From Campylorhamphus procurvoides (taxonomy: Eukaryota; Chordata; Aves; Passeriformes; Dendrocolaptidae): 64,000 nt of DNA. The notes under the pieces were generated by a model. That model saw only the letters and a list, made by a program, of their open reading frames with translations, was not told the origin of the DNA and made no database searches. The DNA lies in assembly GCA_013396655.1 (NCBI GenBank), contig WBMV01008392.1, forward strand, positions 1 through 64,000. The letters are read 5' to 3'. Position 1 is the stretch's first letter; each line of letters starts with the position of its first letter. The translations under genes and the position numbers were made by a program. Positions 10,471 through 22,873 of the stretch are shown here, in pieces.

Positions 10471-13400
10471 CAGGAAGGCAAAATGTGGATATTGGGAGAT
10501 TACCTCAATATAATAAATATCCAAGGAACTCACCAGAACCTGGAACAAGACAGTTCTCATGCTGACTCCAAAGGCACAGTCTATTCATGGCAAGAGTCAA
10601 TTCCTGCAGTAGAGGAGTGACCCAAAGGGTTTTGCAGAGTGGAGACTCCTCCTGCCCTGTACAAACTCAGCCAGCTGTTCCCTCTGGAGGCTTCAGGAGC
10701 AGCTGGAAAACACCAGCACTGCACTTTCCCCTTGTGCAATCCCTTTTCATCCCTATCTGGAGATGATGAGAGGCCTCAGCCAGGTGCACTAGTGGGGTCC
10801 AGAGGCACCAGGTCACAGCTCCTGTGCAGGGACAGCTGTTCCAGGGGGAGGAAGCAAAGCTGCATCTGGCTGGAGCAGCACCCACAGTTCTGTCTGGAAA
10901 GGAAAAGGAAATGCTGTTTGTTTCGGGGCAGTTCATTCCCTGTGCTTTTCCCTCTCCACTCACAGCCTGCCCAAGGTTTGGGCACTTATCTCCTGGAGCC
11001 TGGAGCTGGCACCCCTGATCTCAGAGGGACTCAGCCTCAGTCAAGGCAAGTGCAAGGAGTGGTAGCACAGAAGGGCAGCAAAGGCACCAAATCAGCCTGT
11101 GCTGGAGGCAACAAATGCCTGGCACAGCTTGGTGTGATGGGTGAAGCCAACAGAGCCACAGAAATTCACGAAGTGCTAGAAAGGACATGTTTGTGTACAT
11201 GATAAAGTGCATATGCAAGTGAACAAGCAGCAGAATTGTCCTTTAACTGGGGGAGGAACCAATGCTGATGGGCCATTTCTGTCCAGACCTGCTGCATAAA
11301 TAGATTTCTTTTGGAGCTGTGACCCTGTGAGTTTTATTTTGTTTCTAACCAGCTGCAATGCTGTAGAGCACAGCCCCAGGATCAGGGTGGAATGGGCACA
11401 CTACCCAACCTCTCCTCACTGTTTCATGCCCACCTGTCCACTGGACTGCAGCCTAAATGAAAGAAATGGGAGCCTTGCCAGGGAAACAGTCCAACTTTAA
11501 GCTACAATAGTTAGTCTGAACTCAGTGTTTACCCACATGGGCACTGTATGCAGGAAATGTACCATTTGAAGATACCAGGGAGAATAAAAGAATGCTCAGT
11601 CGTTGTTGTTCTACTTGACTAACTTTTCCATGTGACATCCCCATGTAACAGCCACAAAAAGAGATGAGAGTTCTTCATCTCTTCCCACTTGCTTTGCTGC
11701 TTCTCGGGTGCACCCCATGACCTGGTGACACAGAGGGAGGATCTGGCTGGGTGGAGAAGTTGTTTACAGCACCAAGAAAGAGCCTGCACGCCACGTGTGC
11801 CCTCTCAGAGACTGCTGGAAGTTCACAGCTCCCTGTCCATGGGGGGACACACAGGCAGCATCCCTGCCCTTGGAAGTGCCCCGCAGTGAGCGTCCCTGGG
11901 AGCGTGCTGGGAGCAACAGCCCATTCCCTCCCTGCTCCAGTGCTTCCTATAAATACATTTATAAGCCTGCCATGCCTGCCTTCCTGTAATCTCAAGGGTC
12001 TGTCTGCCTCAGACAAAGCCGTAATGGGAACTGTAAACTTTTATGCTCGCCCTCTCTGGAAATCTCGTTGAAACTTTTATAACGGAGATTTTTCACCTTT
12101 CGCTTGTTTCTCCTGAAATCTCACTCACAGAGCGGTTCCATAAAGAATTTTAAACAGTGTGAGGTGAACCCAGCCGGGTTTATTGTCTGCACCTGCTACG
12201 GCTTCTTGTCTTTACACTTCTCTACAAGAGCTCAGTTGTCACGGGCTGAGAGCTGTGTTCACTGCAATAACACTGATAAATGCTTTTTGGGCTTATCCTA
12301 ATTGCTTCTGTGTTGAACACAGCGGAATAGTTCTTAAAGGAAGTCATTTCTCCATGCAAAGGTGTCACACTTTCTTTATAAATGTTCCAAAGAAAGCAGA
12401 AGGGAACAGACAAAACAGGAGTCGTTTGGAGGTGTCGATGTTATTAATATTTTGGCAGGTTTGTTCCTGCTTTTAGGAACTGGAGCAATTATTGCTGTCA
12501 TGCAAACTCCTCTGCTTGGCTTTGTAAAACTGCTGCTGAAAAGTTAAAGTATTTCCCGAGCAGTGAGAAAGTGCCTGTAAAATGTGCTTCCCACTGATTA
12601 AGAAGAGCTGAGATGCACAGTTAATGGACAGCTTGTGAAACCTTCTGTGACCTTACTGAGGGAGATACCAATTACCATGAGAAATGTTCATAATTGTCCA
12701 TTTTCCAGGAGTTATCAAGCAATACCTGACTAGGGCTCTCTGCACACACAGTGGATGCACTTGTGTAATTGGTTTTGGCCAGGGCTACTTCACCTTGGAG
12801 CTCACACCGTTGGACAAGCACAATCCTCCAGGGAAGGCATCATTAATGTTTATAAAGCCCATGCAAATCCTCACTTGACAGCCCAGGCCATTCACACACA
12901 CATAATCTCATGGCCTTGCAATGGAGAGGGAAGCTGCATCCTCCATCCCTAATTAAATCCCAGGAGCCTGCTTCCCTTCTCCTGCCTTCTGCTCCTGAAG
13001 GTCCCCGAGCAAAGCCAAGCTGTGGGAGCTGTTGAGGCTCTCCTTGCAATTCCAGAGGGTCTGTCGTTCCAGGAGTGACTCCAGTGACCACGACCGACTG
13101 TCACGCAGAGCCCACGGGATGAAATTTGGTCACACACGCTGCTGATGAATGGACCTGTCACTGCAAGAAAGAGCTGAGCCAAGACCTAATGGGAAAACAG
13201 GGGGAAATAAATACATGGTCTTCATTCCAAACCTAAACCAGAGTTGTTTGCTCTTTAAATCTGATAATTTAGCCAAGCAGTAAACCAAAGAGAAAAAGAA
13301 AATGTATTGGCCTTGGTAAAATCTGCTTTACTCTTCCTGATTCTAAACTGAATGTGAAAATGCTGCCCAGTGTGGTTTATCTTAAACTTTATCTTCTCCT

Positions 13401-14207
13401 TGCTGAGGCAATCAGGGCAATGATCCCTCCAAGATGGGGCAAAGGAAGGAAAAGGGGTTGTGTGGGATGGCAGAGTTTGTGGGATGGCAGAGTTTGTGCT
13501 ATGGCTCGTCCCTTTCTTGACTCAGTGAAGACTGGAATGTGAACCATCATTATAAATGGGTCAAAGCATCCATTAACCACCTGAAACGGGAGACATCAGT
13601 CTTTGGGGTTTTCACCCTTTTCCTTCTCCCCTCGTGTACCTCTTGTCTGTGGCAAATCACTTCCCTGGCACAGAGATTTTCAAGGCTCTGTGACAGGCTC
13701 CATTCGGGTTTTCTCCCCTGCCAGGGCGTGTAACAAGAGAATGAAATGCTCCTTCTCCTCCTTGCAGCAATCCTGCTCTCCAGCTCATCATGGATTAGAT
13801 TCACAGGCAGAGCATCTCCCTCTGTGATCAGCTTTCATCACTAATAACCAGCTCATTCTGTCTTGCTGGGGAGAGACTTCTGACTCTGCTCACACATTTC
13901 AAACGGAGGAGCACACAAGGACTTCTAATTAGTGCCTGGATATCCTGCCTTGCAGTGGCCACAAATGAGAGCAAACAAGGCTGGTGTTTCTTTGCTGCCA
14001 CAGCACAGGGGGGGCTGCAGGTTGGGGCTTTTCTCTGCCCTGGCACACGAGCTGCTCCAAATTGTGCTCCTGCCTGGGTTATCCTGGTCATCAGTTCATG
14101 TTTGGGGTTTTTTGCATCACTGCCCTGACCTTACCTTTGCATTCTGTGTCCATGATGATGATATCCTTGTTTTCCAGTTCCCCATACTTCCATTTGGGCT
14201 TCATTTG
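10471..14207. other. Unique non-coding DNA with a CDX/HOX-like motif cluster at 11945-12165
   Basis: No transposon is recognised over 3.7 kb. Between about 11945 and 12165 there are repeated TTTAT/ATAAA cores ('tataaatacatttataag', 'aacttttatgctcg', 'aacttttataacgg', 'ttccataaagaat'), the type of site bound by CDX and posterior HOX proteins. A 17-bp unit (gtgggatggcagagttt) is tandemly duplicated at 13462-13495. An octamer lies at 12861-12868. Open frames of 60-190 codons carry no domain I know. Confidence 0.35.
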
Positions 14208-14303
14208 GAGGCACAGGGGGGTTGTTGGGATCTCCTGTGCAGTGCCAGGAGCTGGACTCAGTGATCCTTGGGGATCCTTTCCAACTCGGGACATCCTACA
14301 ATT
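14208..14303 (+). mobile_element. CR1 LINE, 95-bp 3' tail
   Basis: The sense tail carries 'ggggttgttgggatctcctg', 'gagctggactcagtgatcctt' and 'tttccaactcgggacatcct', which match the terminal CR1 block with many substitutions, so this is an older copy than those at 3185 or 43250. Confidence 0.8.
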
Positions 14304-17300
14304 ATATTCTTCCAGAATCAATTCATCCTGCTTTTTCAATCCTTACCTCTGCTTAGGCTGTTTAAATCCTCTTCCTCCTTTACCCATTTGCCATAAACTG
14401 GTTTTTTACATGGCAAAAGCTGGGGAAAGATGCTGCATTTTCCATGGAGGAGCTATCAGCTGCCTATCTGTATGTAAAAAACATGTGCTTGTGTTTGCTT
14501 TTATGCATTGCTGATCATTTCAGAGCAAAGGTTGCTCAGCAAGGCAAATAAAAGCTTTGTTGCCTGCAGTTTGCAAGCCACGAGTTTGTGGATCTTCATC
14601 ACAAGCACTTTCACACATCCCTTCACTAAATTAAATAGGTCACATTGCGTTGTGATTCATAACCTGGAGAGGCACCGGATTTCAAAGGGACAGCACAGGG
14701 TATAAATCAAAGGCTGAATTTGACCCAAGCATCTCCCTGAAAAGACAGACTTTGCCAGCTCCTATTCTTTATTTCTGATACATCCTTTTCAAGATGGGGT
14801 GATGAAAATAAAGGTGTGGTTCAAGGTGAGCTCCCACACTGATTTGCAGAATGGCCTCGGAGCCCTTTCAATAGCGTTCTCTATTGTCTGCTTAGCACGT
14901 TGGAACATCTTGTTTGGGTTTTAATCATTACTGAACACCAGGCAGGGATTTCAGAGAGCTGTTCACAATGACAGCTGGGACGTTTTTCCTGGAGTACTTA
15001 CAGTTAATTTAGATCCCATCAATGTACCAATTGTGCCTTCCAGTGTGCCTTACCTTGCAGCTGTCACAGTGACTTTCATCCCCTATTGTGCTGCTGAGAT
15101 ACCATGCTTTGTTAAGATCTCCTCTCCTTTGTACATTAACCTACTCTCAATAGTTGGGAGAAAATAGTTTCGTGGAAAATTGGCCAGTTCACAACTCTCA
15201 TCTTTCCAGAGCAGGTACAAAATGTTCAAAAAATAATAATAACAAAAAAAAATCCCAAACCCTGCAATCTGCAGTGCAGAAAATGTCACAAGTATTCATA
15301 GCTCCCTGTCAATAGAGCTGTATTTAATAGCAGGGCCCTGAAACCCAAAAGCAGGGTATTTCTCATGGCTTTCTCAGGGCTGTGACAACAGGTTAACATT
15401 TGGCTTCCTCATTAGATCCAGAGGAATAGCCTGTTGGCTTTACCCTGAGGAGGCAGAAGAGCTGCTTTCTGTGCTGGGAGCCCGGGGCAAAGGGATGCTC
15501 AGCTGCAATGGCATTTACCTGGACCACACTCCTGCCTGAGCAGGGCAGTGCCTTTTTTTTTGCCTTTTCAGTCTATTTATTAGCATTTCAGCACCATTCT
15601 GCTTGGAAACAACCAGCCTGTAGCGACAGCAAACTCACCTCATCCTCGCTCATCCATCTCCCCACCACTCCTCAGGCCTTTTGCAGGGCTGAAGGTGACC
15701 TTGCAATTTAGGGAGGAGAAGAAAGGCTTGGAGTTAAATGTGTTATAAATGACTGACCTCCCTGCACGGCAGCTGATAAGGTGCTGCAGGCTGTGAGGTT
15801 CAGATACTGAACTTCCCTCTCAGCCACACACACCATAAAGGGCAGAGAGCTCATATTGTACCCACAGCCAAATGGAATGAAAAATAAGGGGATTGGCACA
15901 AACAGGGCAAAAGGGCCGATTATTGCAGCATTAAGCTGAGAAGAGCAGTGTTTTAGAGTGATGCAGGGAGTTCAAGAGCTCCTGGCTGTGTGCTCTGCTC
16001 AGCCACGTGAGGAGCGGGCAAGGGCAGCCAGGATGGCAACAGCCTGTGCTCCAGAGAGACCCAAATTTGGGGAAAAGGAAGGAAAAGGAGCGGGGATGTC
16101 AGAGAAAAACTCATCAGAGGAAACATTTCTCGTGCCTGGCCATGAGGACACTTTGAAGACCAGCTTAGCCTGAAGAATGGTGGAAAGAAACTCCTTTATT
16201 TCATGCAGTCGTGCAGCAGAAAGGGATGGAGTTGCTTCAGGTCAAAATTAGAGCTGGTTGAGGCTTAAACAGAGAGGCCTTAAAAATGCATGGCAATCCA
16301 ATCTGTCAGTGTAAGACGCTCCTTGGTGCAAAGGAGATACTGAATGAGAGGAGTTGTGACATAAATGGGGACCTGCAGCTCAGATCTTCGGTCTGAACTG
16401 ACCTCCCCTGTCCCACCTAATTGCTGAGTCTGCATGAATTTAGGGTTCTTCCTTTTCCTTTTTTTTAAAAAAAAAGGTTTTGAAAGCACTTTTTTTTTAC
16501 TCATCAACTTAAACCACACTTAGGAAACCTCAAAGTAAGTTTGTGGGGGAGAACATTGATTTGCTATTCAGGACAGGCACCTGGCTACTCAGAGGATGCT
16601 CAGGCCTCAAGACCACTGTGGAATTTCCATTCTTATGATTCAGTGCTGTTTGTTTTGGGGTTTTTTTTAAGATTTAAAACAGTCTTGTCTTTAATTTTTC
16701 CTCATTTTGCATCATCTTCCACTGTACTTCTTATACCTGCCCATGATTTTTGTGAACCCCTGTGACGATTTTGCCTTTAATTTGTGGATTTTGGGGTCTT
16801 TCCCCACCTACATCCAAAGGAAGTATCAGAAGGAACTCAGTTTGCTGTCTATTCATAGATCCTGGGGAAAAAGCAGCGATCCTGTTGCCAGGCTTACTTT
16901 TGGAAAAGGCAAATTCACTTGAGGACTTGTGTGGAAACATTAAAATAGCAAATATCAATCATTTCTCATGGAGTGAGGCACACGAGTTCAGAACCAGTGT
17001 GGCTGGTCATCTTTATATGTATAAAATCATTTAGGGTGTCTGTGAGATTCAGACTGAAGAGTCAGAGGGAAAAAATGTGGGGTTTTTTTTTGTTATCTCA
17101 TTGCTAAATTAATAGCACTGCATCCTTTAACCCACATCCTTTGGATGGGAAACCTCTCTGTGCACAAGAGCACCCAGTGAAAACAGAGCCATCATTTGAT
17201 ATAAATATATCATTTGATATAAATAGCAGTGCTCAAGAAGTGTACCCTGCACGAGAAACAGGCAAAAAGCCTTTCAGAGAGTTTCAAACTCCAGCAATGG

Positions 17301-17550
17301 GGCAGCACTCACGATCTGGTAGCACTTGTGCTGCCCCATCTTCCTGAAAATACGTCCCTGAAACCAAAATTACCCACCTGGCTCACCTTGTTCTGTGTCA
17401 CTGGAGTTTCAGGAAAATGATTTGCTCCTCTTAGAAATCCTTCCAGGTGCAAATCTTTTTACAGATCCAAATACAAGCCCCATTATGTGCCACGCTGAGT
17501 ATTTATCTGGGAGTTATTCCATCGATTCACACAGCAGGGCTTATGCTAAA
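14304..17550. other. Unique AT-rich non-coding DNA
   Basis: No transposon, exon or RNA gene is recognised. An 18-bp period duplication (atcatttgatataaat at 17191 and 17209) and poly-T/A runs near 15548, 16460 and 17081 are present. Confidence 0.4.
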
Positions 17551-17693
17551 ATCATGGAATTGAATCCCAGAATATCCTGAGCTGGGAGGGACCCCCAAGG
17601 ACAATCCAGTCCCACCCCTGGCCCTGCACAGACACCCCAATAATCCCACCCTGTGCCCAAGAGCATCATCCAAACCCTCCTGGAGCTCTGCCT
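17551..17693 (-). mobile_element. CR1 LINE, 140-bp 3' fragment
   Basis: Antisense tail: 'gaatcccagaatatcctgag', 'gggagggacccccaaggac', 'cctggccctgcacagacacc' and 'catcatccaaaccctcctgg'. It belongs to the same subfamily as 36707-37032. Confidence 0.87.
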
Positions 17694-18639
17694 GTTGTCT
17701 GTTTCTCTCTGTTTTAAATTTATTTTTATAGAGAGAACCTTTATGTAGGTCATTTTAGCAGCCACACGCTGCCCTTTTCTTCTTTAAATGTTTTATATTT
17801 TTCTTCTTCATTCAGAAATAAGGACCTGTTGAATAATGTTCTACACAAAGCTTCCATGTTTATAAAACAAACCAAACCAAAACAATCCAGGTAAATGACA
17901 TCTACAGTAACAATATATATGTAGTTTGCAGAAACAAAATTAAAGGTGTCACATGGCTCTTGGAAACATCATTCCTGGATATTTAAGAGGTGAGTCAATG
18001 TTTACAGCCCTGTTCTTTGTACACTGCAAGCAGAGAGTCGGAAAACACAGAGACACAATAATTTGCAGCTCCAAATATCTCCATATCATCCTCCTAAGGC
18101 ATGTGGGAACTGCAGTTTTGTGGGTACCAACCTCCATGCCAGGTTCCTTCTCCAAAGGACCTTCTGCCTTCCTGCAGAGGGCTCAAGGAGGGTTGGTTTG
18201 CTGCCAGCACAACCTCAAAGGAGAGCTGCTTTCCCTGCCTCATACATCACCTTCCCGAGGCAAAAATGGAGAGCTATGAGTGGAAAGTCCTGCTGTTACC
18301 AAAATAAACAGGAAGGAATTTGTTGCTGTTTGATTCTGCAGTGCCAGAGGGAAGGAGGCACAGACTGTCAGCGAGACCATCAGGTGCTGCACACCCTAAA
18401 AAGGGACAAAAATCACAGGGAAAAGATATCACAGAGCTACAGAAAGATCCACTTTAGATTCCTGTTCTCAAGCATCCCGTGCATCCTAAGGAAGGCAGCG
18501 TTTCCAAAGATTCCCAATTGGTTTTGTTAAATGCATTGGGTGATTAAATAAATAAATGGAAATGCTGGGTTTGCAAGAAATCTCATCATCAAGCTCTGGT
18601 ACCCAAAGTTGTTCCTGGCAGATACTGGAATTCACTGCT
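17694..18639. other. Unique non-coding DNA
   Basis: No repeat or exon is recognised. The frame at 18063-18530 has no recognisable domain and no second line of support. Confidence 0.35.
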
Positions 18640-18916
18640 GGGTGAAGGTTTGGGAAGATTTGGGAAGGTTTAGGAAGGAAAGGGAAGGTTTGGGAAGGGA
18701 AGGTTTAGGAGGGGAAGGTTTGCCAAGATTTGGGAAGGTTTAGGAAGGAAAGGGAAGGTTTGGGAAGGGAAGGTTTAGGAGGGGAAGGTTTGCCAAGATT
18801 TGGGAAGGTTTGGGAAGGTTTAGGAAGGAAAGGGAAGGTTTGGGAAGGGAAGGTTTAGGAGGGGAAGGTTTGCCAAGATTTGGGAAGGTTTAGGAAGGAA
18901 AGGGAAGGTTTGGGAA
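18640..18916. repeat. Purine-rich minisatellite, 10-bp subunits in a 70-bp higher-order unit (left of gap)
   Basis: Variants of the 10-mer tttgggaagg follow one another. Seven of them make a 70-bp unit recognisable by its 'tttgccaaga' junction. Units begin at 18657, 18727, 18797 and 18877. The third is 80 bp because one 10-mer is duplicated. The plus strand is nearly pure purine plus T, with G-runs every 4-5 bases. The array runs into the N gap at 18917, so its true length is unknown. Confidence 0.93.
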
Positions 18917-19199
18917 NNNNNNNNNNNNNNNNNNNNNNNNNNNNNNNNNNNNNNNNNNNNNNNNNNNNNNNNNNNNNNNNNNNNNNNNNNNNNNNNNNNN
19001 NNNNNNNNNNNNNNNNNNNNNNNNNNNNNNNNNNNNNNNNNNNNNNNNNNNNNNNNNNNNNNNNNNNNNNNNNNNNNNNNNNNNNNNNNNNNNNNNNNNN
19101 NNNNNNNNNNNNNNNNNNNNNNNNNNNNNNNNNNNNNNNNNNNNNNNNNNNNNNNNNNNNNNNNNNNNNNNNNNNNNNNNNNNNNNNNNNNNNNNNNNN
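18917..19199. other. Assembly gap, 283 N
   Basis: An unbroken run of N lies inside the purine-rich minisatellite. Both flanks are repeat, so the gap almost certainly hides more of the same array. The stated size may be an estimate. Confidence 0.98.
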
Positions 19200-19306
19200 A
19201 AATGGGAGGTTTGGAAAGATTTGGGAAGGTTTGGGAAGGAAAGGGAAGGTTTGGAAACGTTTATGAAGGAAAGGGAAGGTTTGGGAAGGTTTGGGAAGGG
19301 AAGGGC
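19200..19306. repeat. Purine-rich minisatellite, right edge
   Basis: The same tttgggaagg-type subunits resume after the gap with more substitutions (tttggaaaga, tttggaaacg, tttatgaagg), as often seen at array ends. Unique sequence follows from 'ctcaacaatg'. Confidence 0.9.
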
Positions 19307-19933
19307 TCAACAATGTGATTGCACCCAGAGAAGAACCTTGAATTTACTTCTCTTGGTTTACCATTTCACGTGGTACATTCCAGTTTTCAAAACTCAACAT
19401 GACTTGCATCCTTCTCCTGTGAATTTATAACAAGAGTCCTACACTGCTAAGTGGAAGTGGCACCACTTAATTTGATTTCAAATCCAGCTGATGCCTGAAA
19501 GCCCCTGGACATTTGTGTGGCTGGAGATGTGTTTGCAGGCACGGGCAGCTGTTGGGTGGGTGAAGTCTTTGTTCTGCAGCAGGAATAATGCCCTGCTTGA
19601 CATGGAACTCCTACTGAGTTCAGCACGGGGTTGGAGTCAAGGAGAACACAATGCAAGCCACAAATGTTGCTCCCAACTATGGATTTAGATTAAAATGCAC
19701 CTGCAAACCAGCTCCTTGATAACAACCTATTCATTGCTTTCAGCTTCCTGCTTCTCCACAGTTCTACTGGGGTGGGTGTTTTTACGCCTTGCCATTTTTG
19801 GTGGCTGGTCCTGCTAAAATAGGCACATCAGCTATTGCAAGTGTATTTCACACTTTGGTGTTATTATTATTATTGCAAACTTGTATTATTATTGTAAACA
19901 TGAAAACTTTGGGGTTCTGAGTGGCAGGTTCCA
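19307..19933. other. Unique non-coding DNA
   Basis: Nothing recognised apart from a short (TTA)n run near 19860-19872. Confidence 0.4.
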
Positions 19934-20040
19934 TTCCAAACAGAATGGTTTGGGTGGGAAAGGACCTTGAAGAACATCTTGTTCCAGCCCCCTTCCATGG
20001 GCAGGGACACCTTCCACCGAGCAGGTTGCTCCAAATTCAA
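19934..20040 (-). mobile_element. CR1 LINE, 105-bp 3' tail
   Basis: Antisense tail: 'agaatggtttgggtgggaaa', 'ccttccatgggcagggacac' and 'gagcaggttgctccaaa'. It is truncated before the next conserved block. Confidence 0.87.
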
Positions 20041-21225
<1,185 letters not shown>

Positions 21226-21350
21226 ACAGAATTCACACTGGGTTGGGTTGGGAGGGACCTCAAAGCCCAGCCAGTGCCACCCCTGCCCTGGGCAGGGACA
21301 CCTTCCACTGGCCCAGGTTGCTCCAACCTGGCCTTGGACACTCCCAGAAA
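21226..21350 (-). mobile_element. CR1 LINE, 125-bp 3' tail
   Basis: Antisense tail: 'gggttgggagggacctcaaa', 'ctgccctgggcagggacacc' and 'ggttgctccaacctggcct'. It ends at 'ggacactcccag', a common truncation position among the copies here. Confidence 0.88.
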
Positions 21351-22330
21351 GCAGAGCACTGTAAACTGTGTGACTCAGCTGCAGTTTTGACCTCCTGCAG
21401 AGAAGTTATACAGCTGAAGCAAAATAAACATTTGGATCCAGCCTGGCAGACCTTGTAAGACCATCATATTTCCACTGAAACCTGATTTATGCTATTGATT
21501 TTTTTCCCTAACCTTGCACAAGACCGTCCACAGAAATAGACATAATTTTTTTGAATAAACTACACCAATTATCTGGTTGTCCACAGCTGAGGAATTATTT
21601 ATTTTTCCTCAGTGCTCTATGATGGCCAGAATAATATAAAACTGACTGGGACTATAATCAAAGGGTGTTTCTGCAAATCACTCAACGACAATCTGGGACA
21701 ATTTTCAATTACTCTCAGGACAGATTTTTCCAACTGACTAGACAGAAAGTGGCAAGAAAGATTTAAGAAATGCCTTGCGAGTGCTGAGCTGAGAACTTAG
21801 TACAAATATCATCAATCTGGATCCTTTGAGACCGGGAGATTTACAAAATAGGTGATTGAACTTCCATAAGCATCCTATTATAGAATCTTATAGCTGGTGC
21901 TTCAGTGTCTTGGGACCTTTAGTATTAAAGGGAATAGCTCTACACTCAGATTGTTGGCAATTATGATATGCTTCGTTAGATTAATGACTGTCTGAGCACT
22001 GACCCACTTTCCTTCTGCAGGTGCTCACGAAGGTGTTTCACTGCACTGCCACTGATGGGGTGCATTTACACAGGTGGGATGGGAAAAGAACCAAAGTGAT
22101 GGCCTTGGAACAGCAAGAACTAAACTGTTACTGAGAACCTAAGGAGGATCTTACAGAAATTGCAAGTTAAAACCTTCCTAAGACTGAATTTGGGGATGCC
22201 AGAAGTGGATACAGATTTTTCAGGTTTTGTAATGGCCCTCATATATTTTTAAGTTTGCGAGAACTGAAGTTGCAACGTGAGAAATCTTGGTGTATCTTTA
22301 TTGTGCTCCTGACGTGGGTATGTGCATTTC
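21351..22330. other. Unique AT-rich non-coding DNA
   Basis: No recognised repeats, exons or RNA genes. Confidence 0.4.
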
Positions 22331-22447
22331 ACAGAGAATCCCAGCATGGTTTGGGTGGGAAAGGACCTCAAANCCAAAACTTCTCCAGGCTGGACAATCC
22401 CAGCTCTCCCAGCCTTTCCTCCCTGCAGAACTGCTCCACCACTCTTT
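22331..22447 (-). mobile_element. CR1 LINE fragment interrupted by a single N
   Basis: The antisense tail 'gaatcccagcatggtttggg' to 'aaaggacctcaaa' is cut by an N at 22373. What follows, 'cttctccaggctggacaatc' and 'cagcctttcctccctgcag', normally lies about 300 bp away in CR1. Either the copy is internally deleted or the one-base gap hides missing LINE sequence. Confidence 0.8.
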
Positions 22448-22704
22448 TTTAGAATTAACGTGGTAGCAAAACTTCTGCCCCCAAATTTCAATGCTGATTC
22501 ATGGTGTACATTTACACCCCCTGTTACTGTGCCCCCTTCACAGGCACCTCTCCTACAGGAGCTCCCTGGGACACATTCCCATGGCAGCCCCAACCCAAAC
22601 TGGAATTTTTTTAGTTCCATAAACAAATCCCTCAGTATTTCTGGGTATGATGATCAGGACCAGATTTAAGCAACATTTTCATGCAAACCTGAGGATTTGA
22701 AGTT
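22448..22704. other. Unique non-coding DNA
   Basis: A short spacer between two CR1 fragments in opposite orientations. Nothing recognised. Confidence 0.35.
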
Positions 22705-22873
22705 GCCCAGAGAAGCTGGGGCTGCCCCTGGATCCCTGGAAGTGTCCAAGGCCAGGTTGGACGGGGCTTGGAGCACCCTGGGCTGGTGGGAGGTGTCCCT
22801 GCCCATGGCTGGGGGTGGCACTGGGTGGGCTTTGAGGTCCCTTCCCACCCAGATCTGTCTGTGTTTCTGTGAA
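22705..22873 (+). mobile_element. CR1 LINE, young 3' fragment
   Basis: A sense tail from 'ccagagaagctggggctgcc' to 'tcccttcccacccagatc', nearly identical to 3839-3975 and 43398-43500. It faces the antisense fragment at 22331-22447. Confidence 0.92.
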
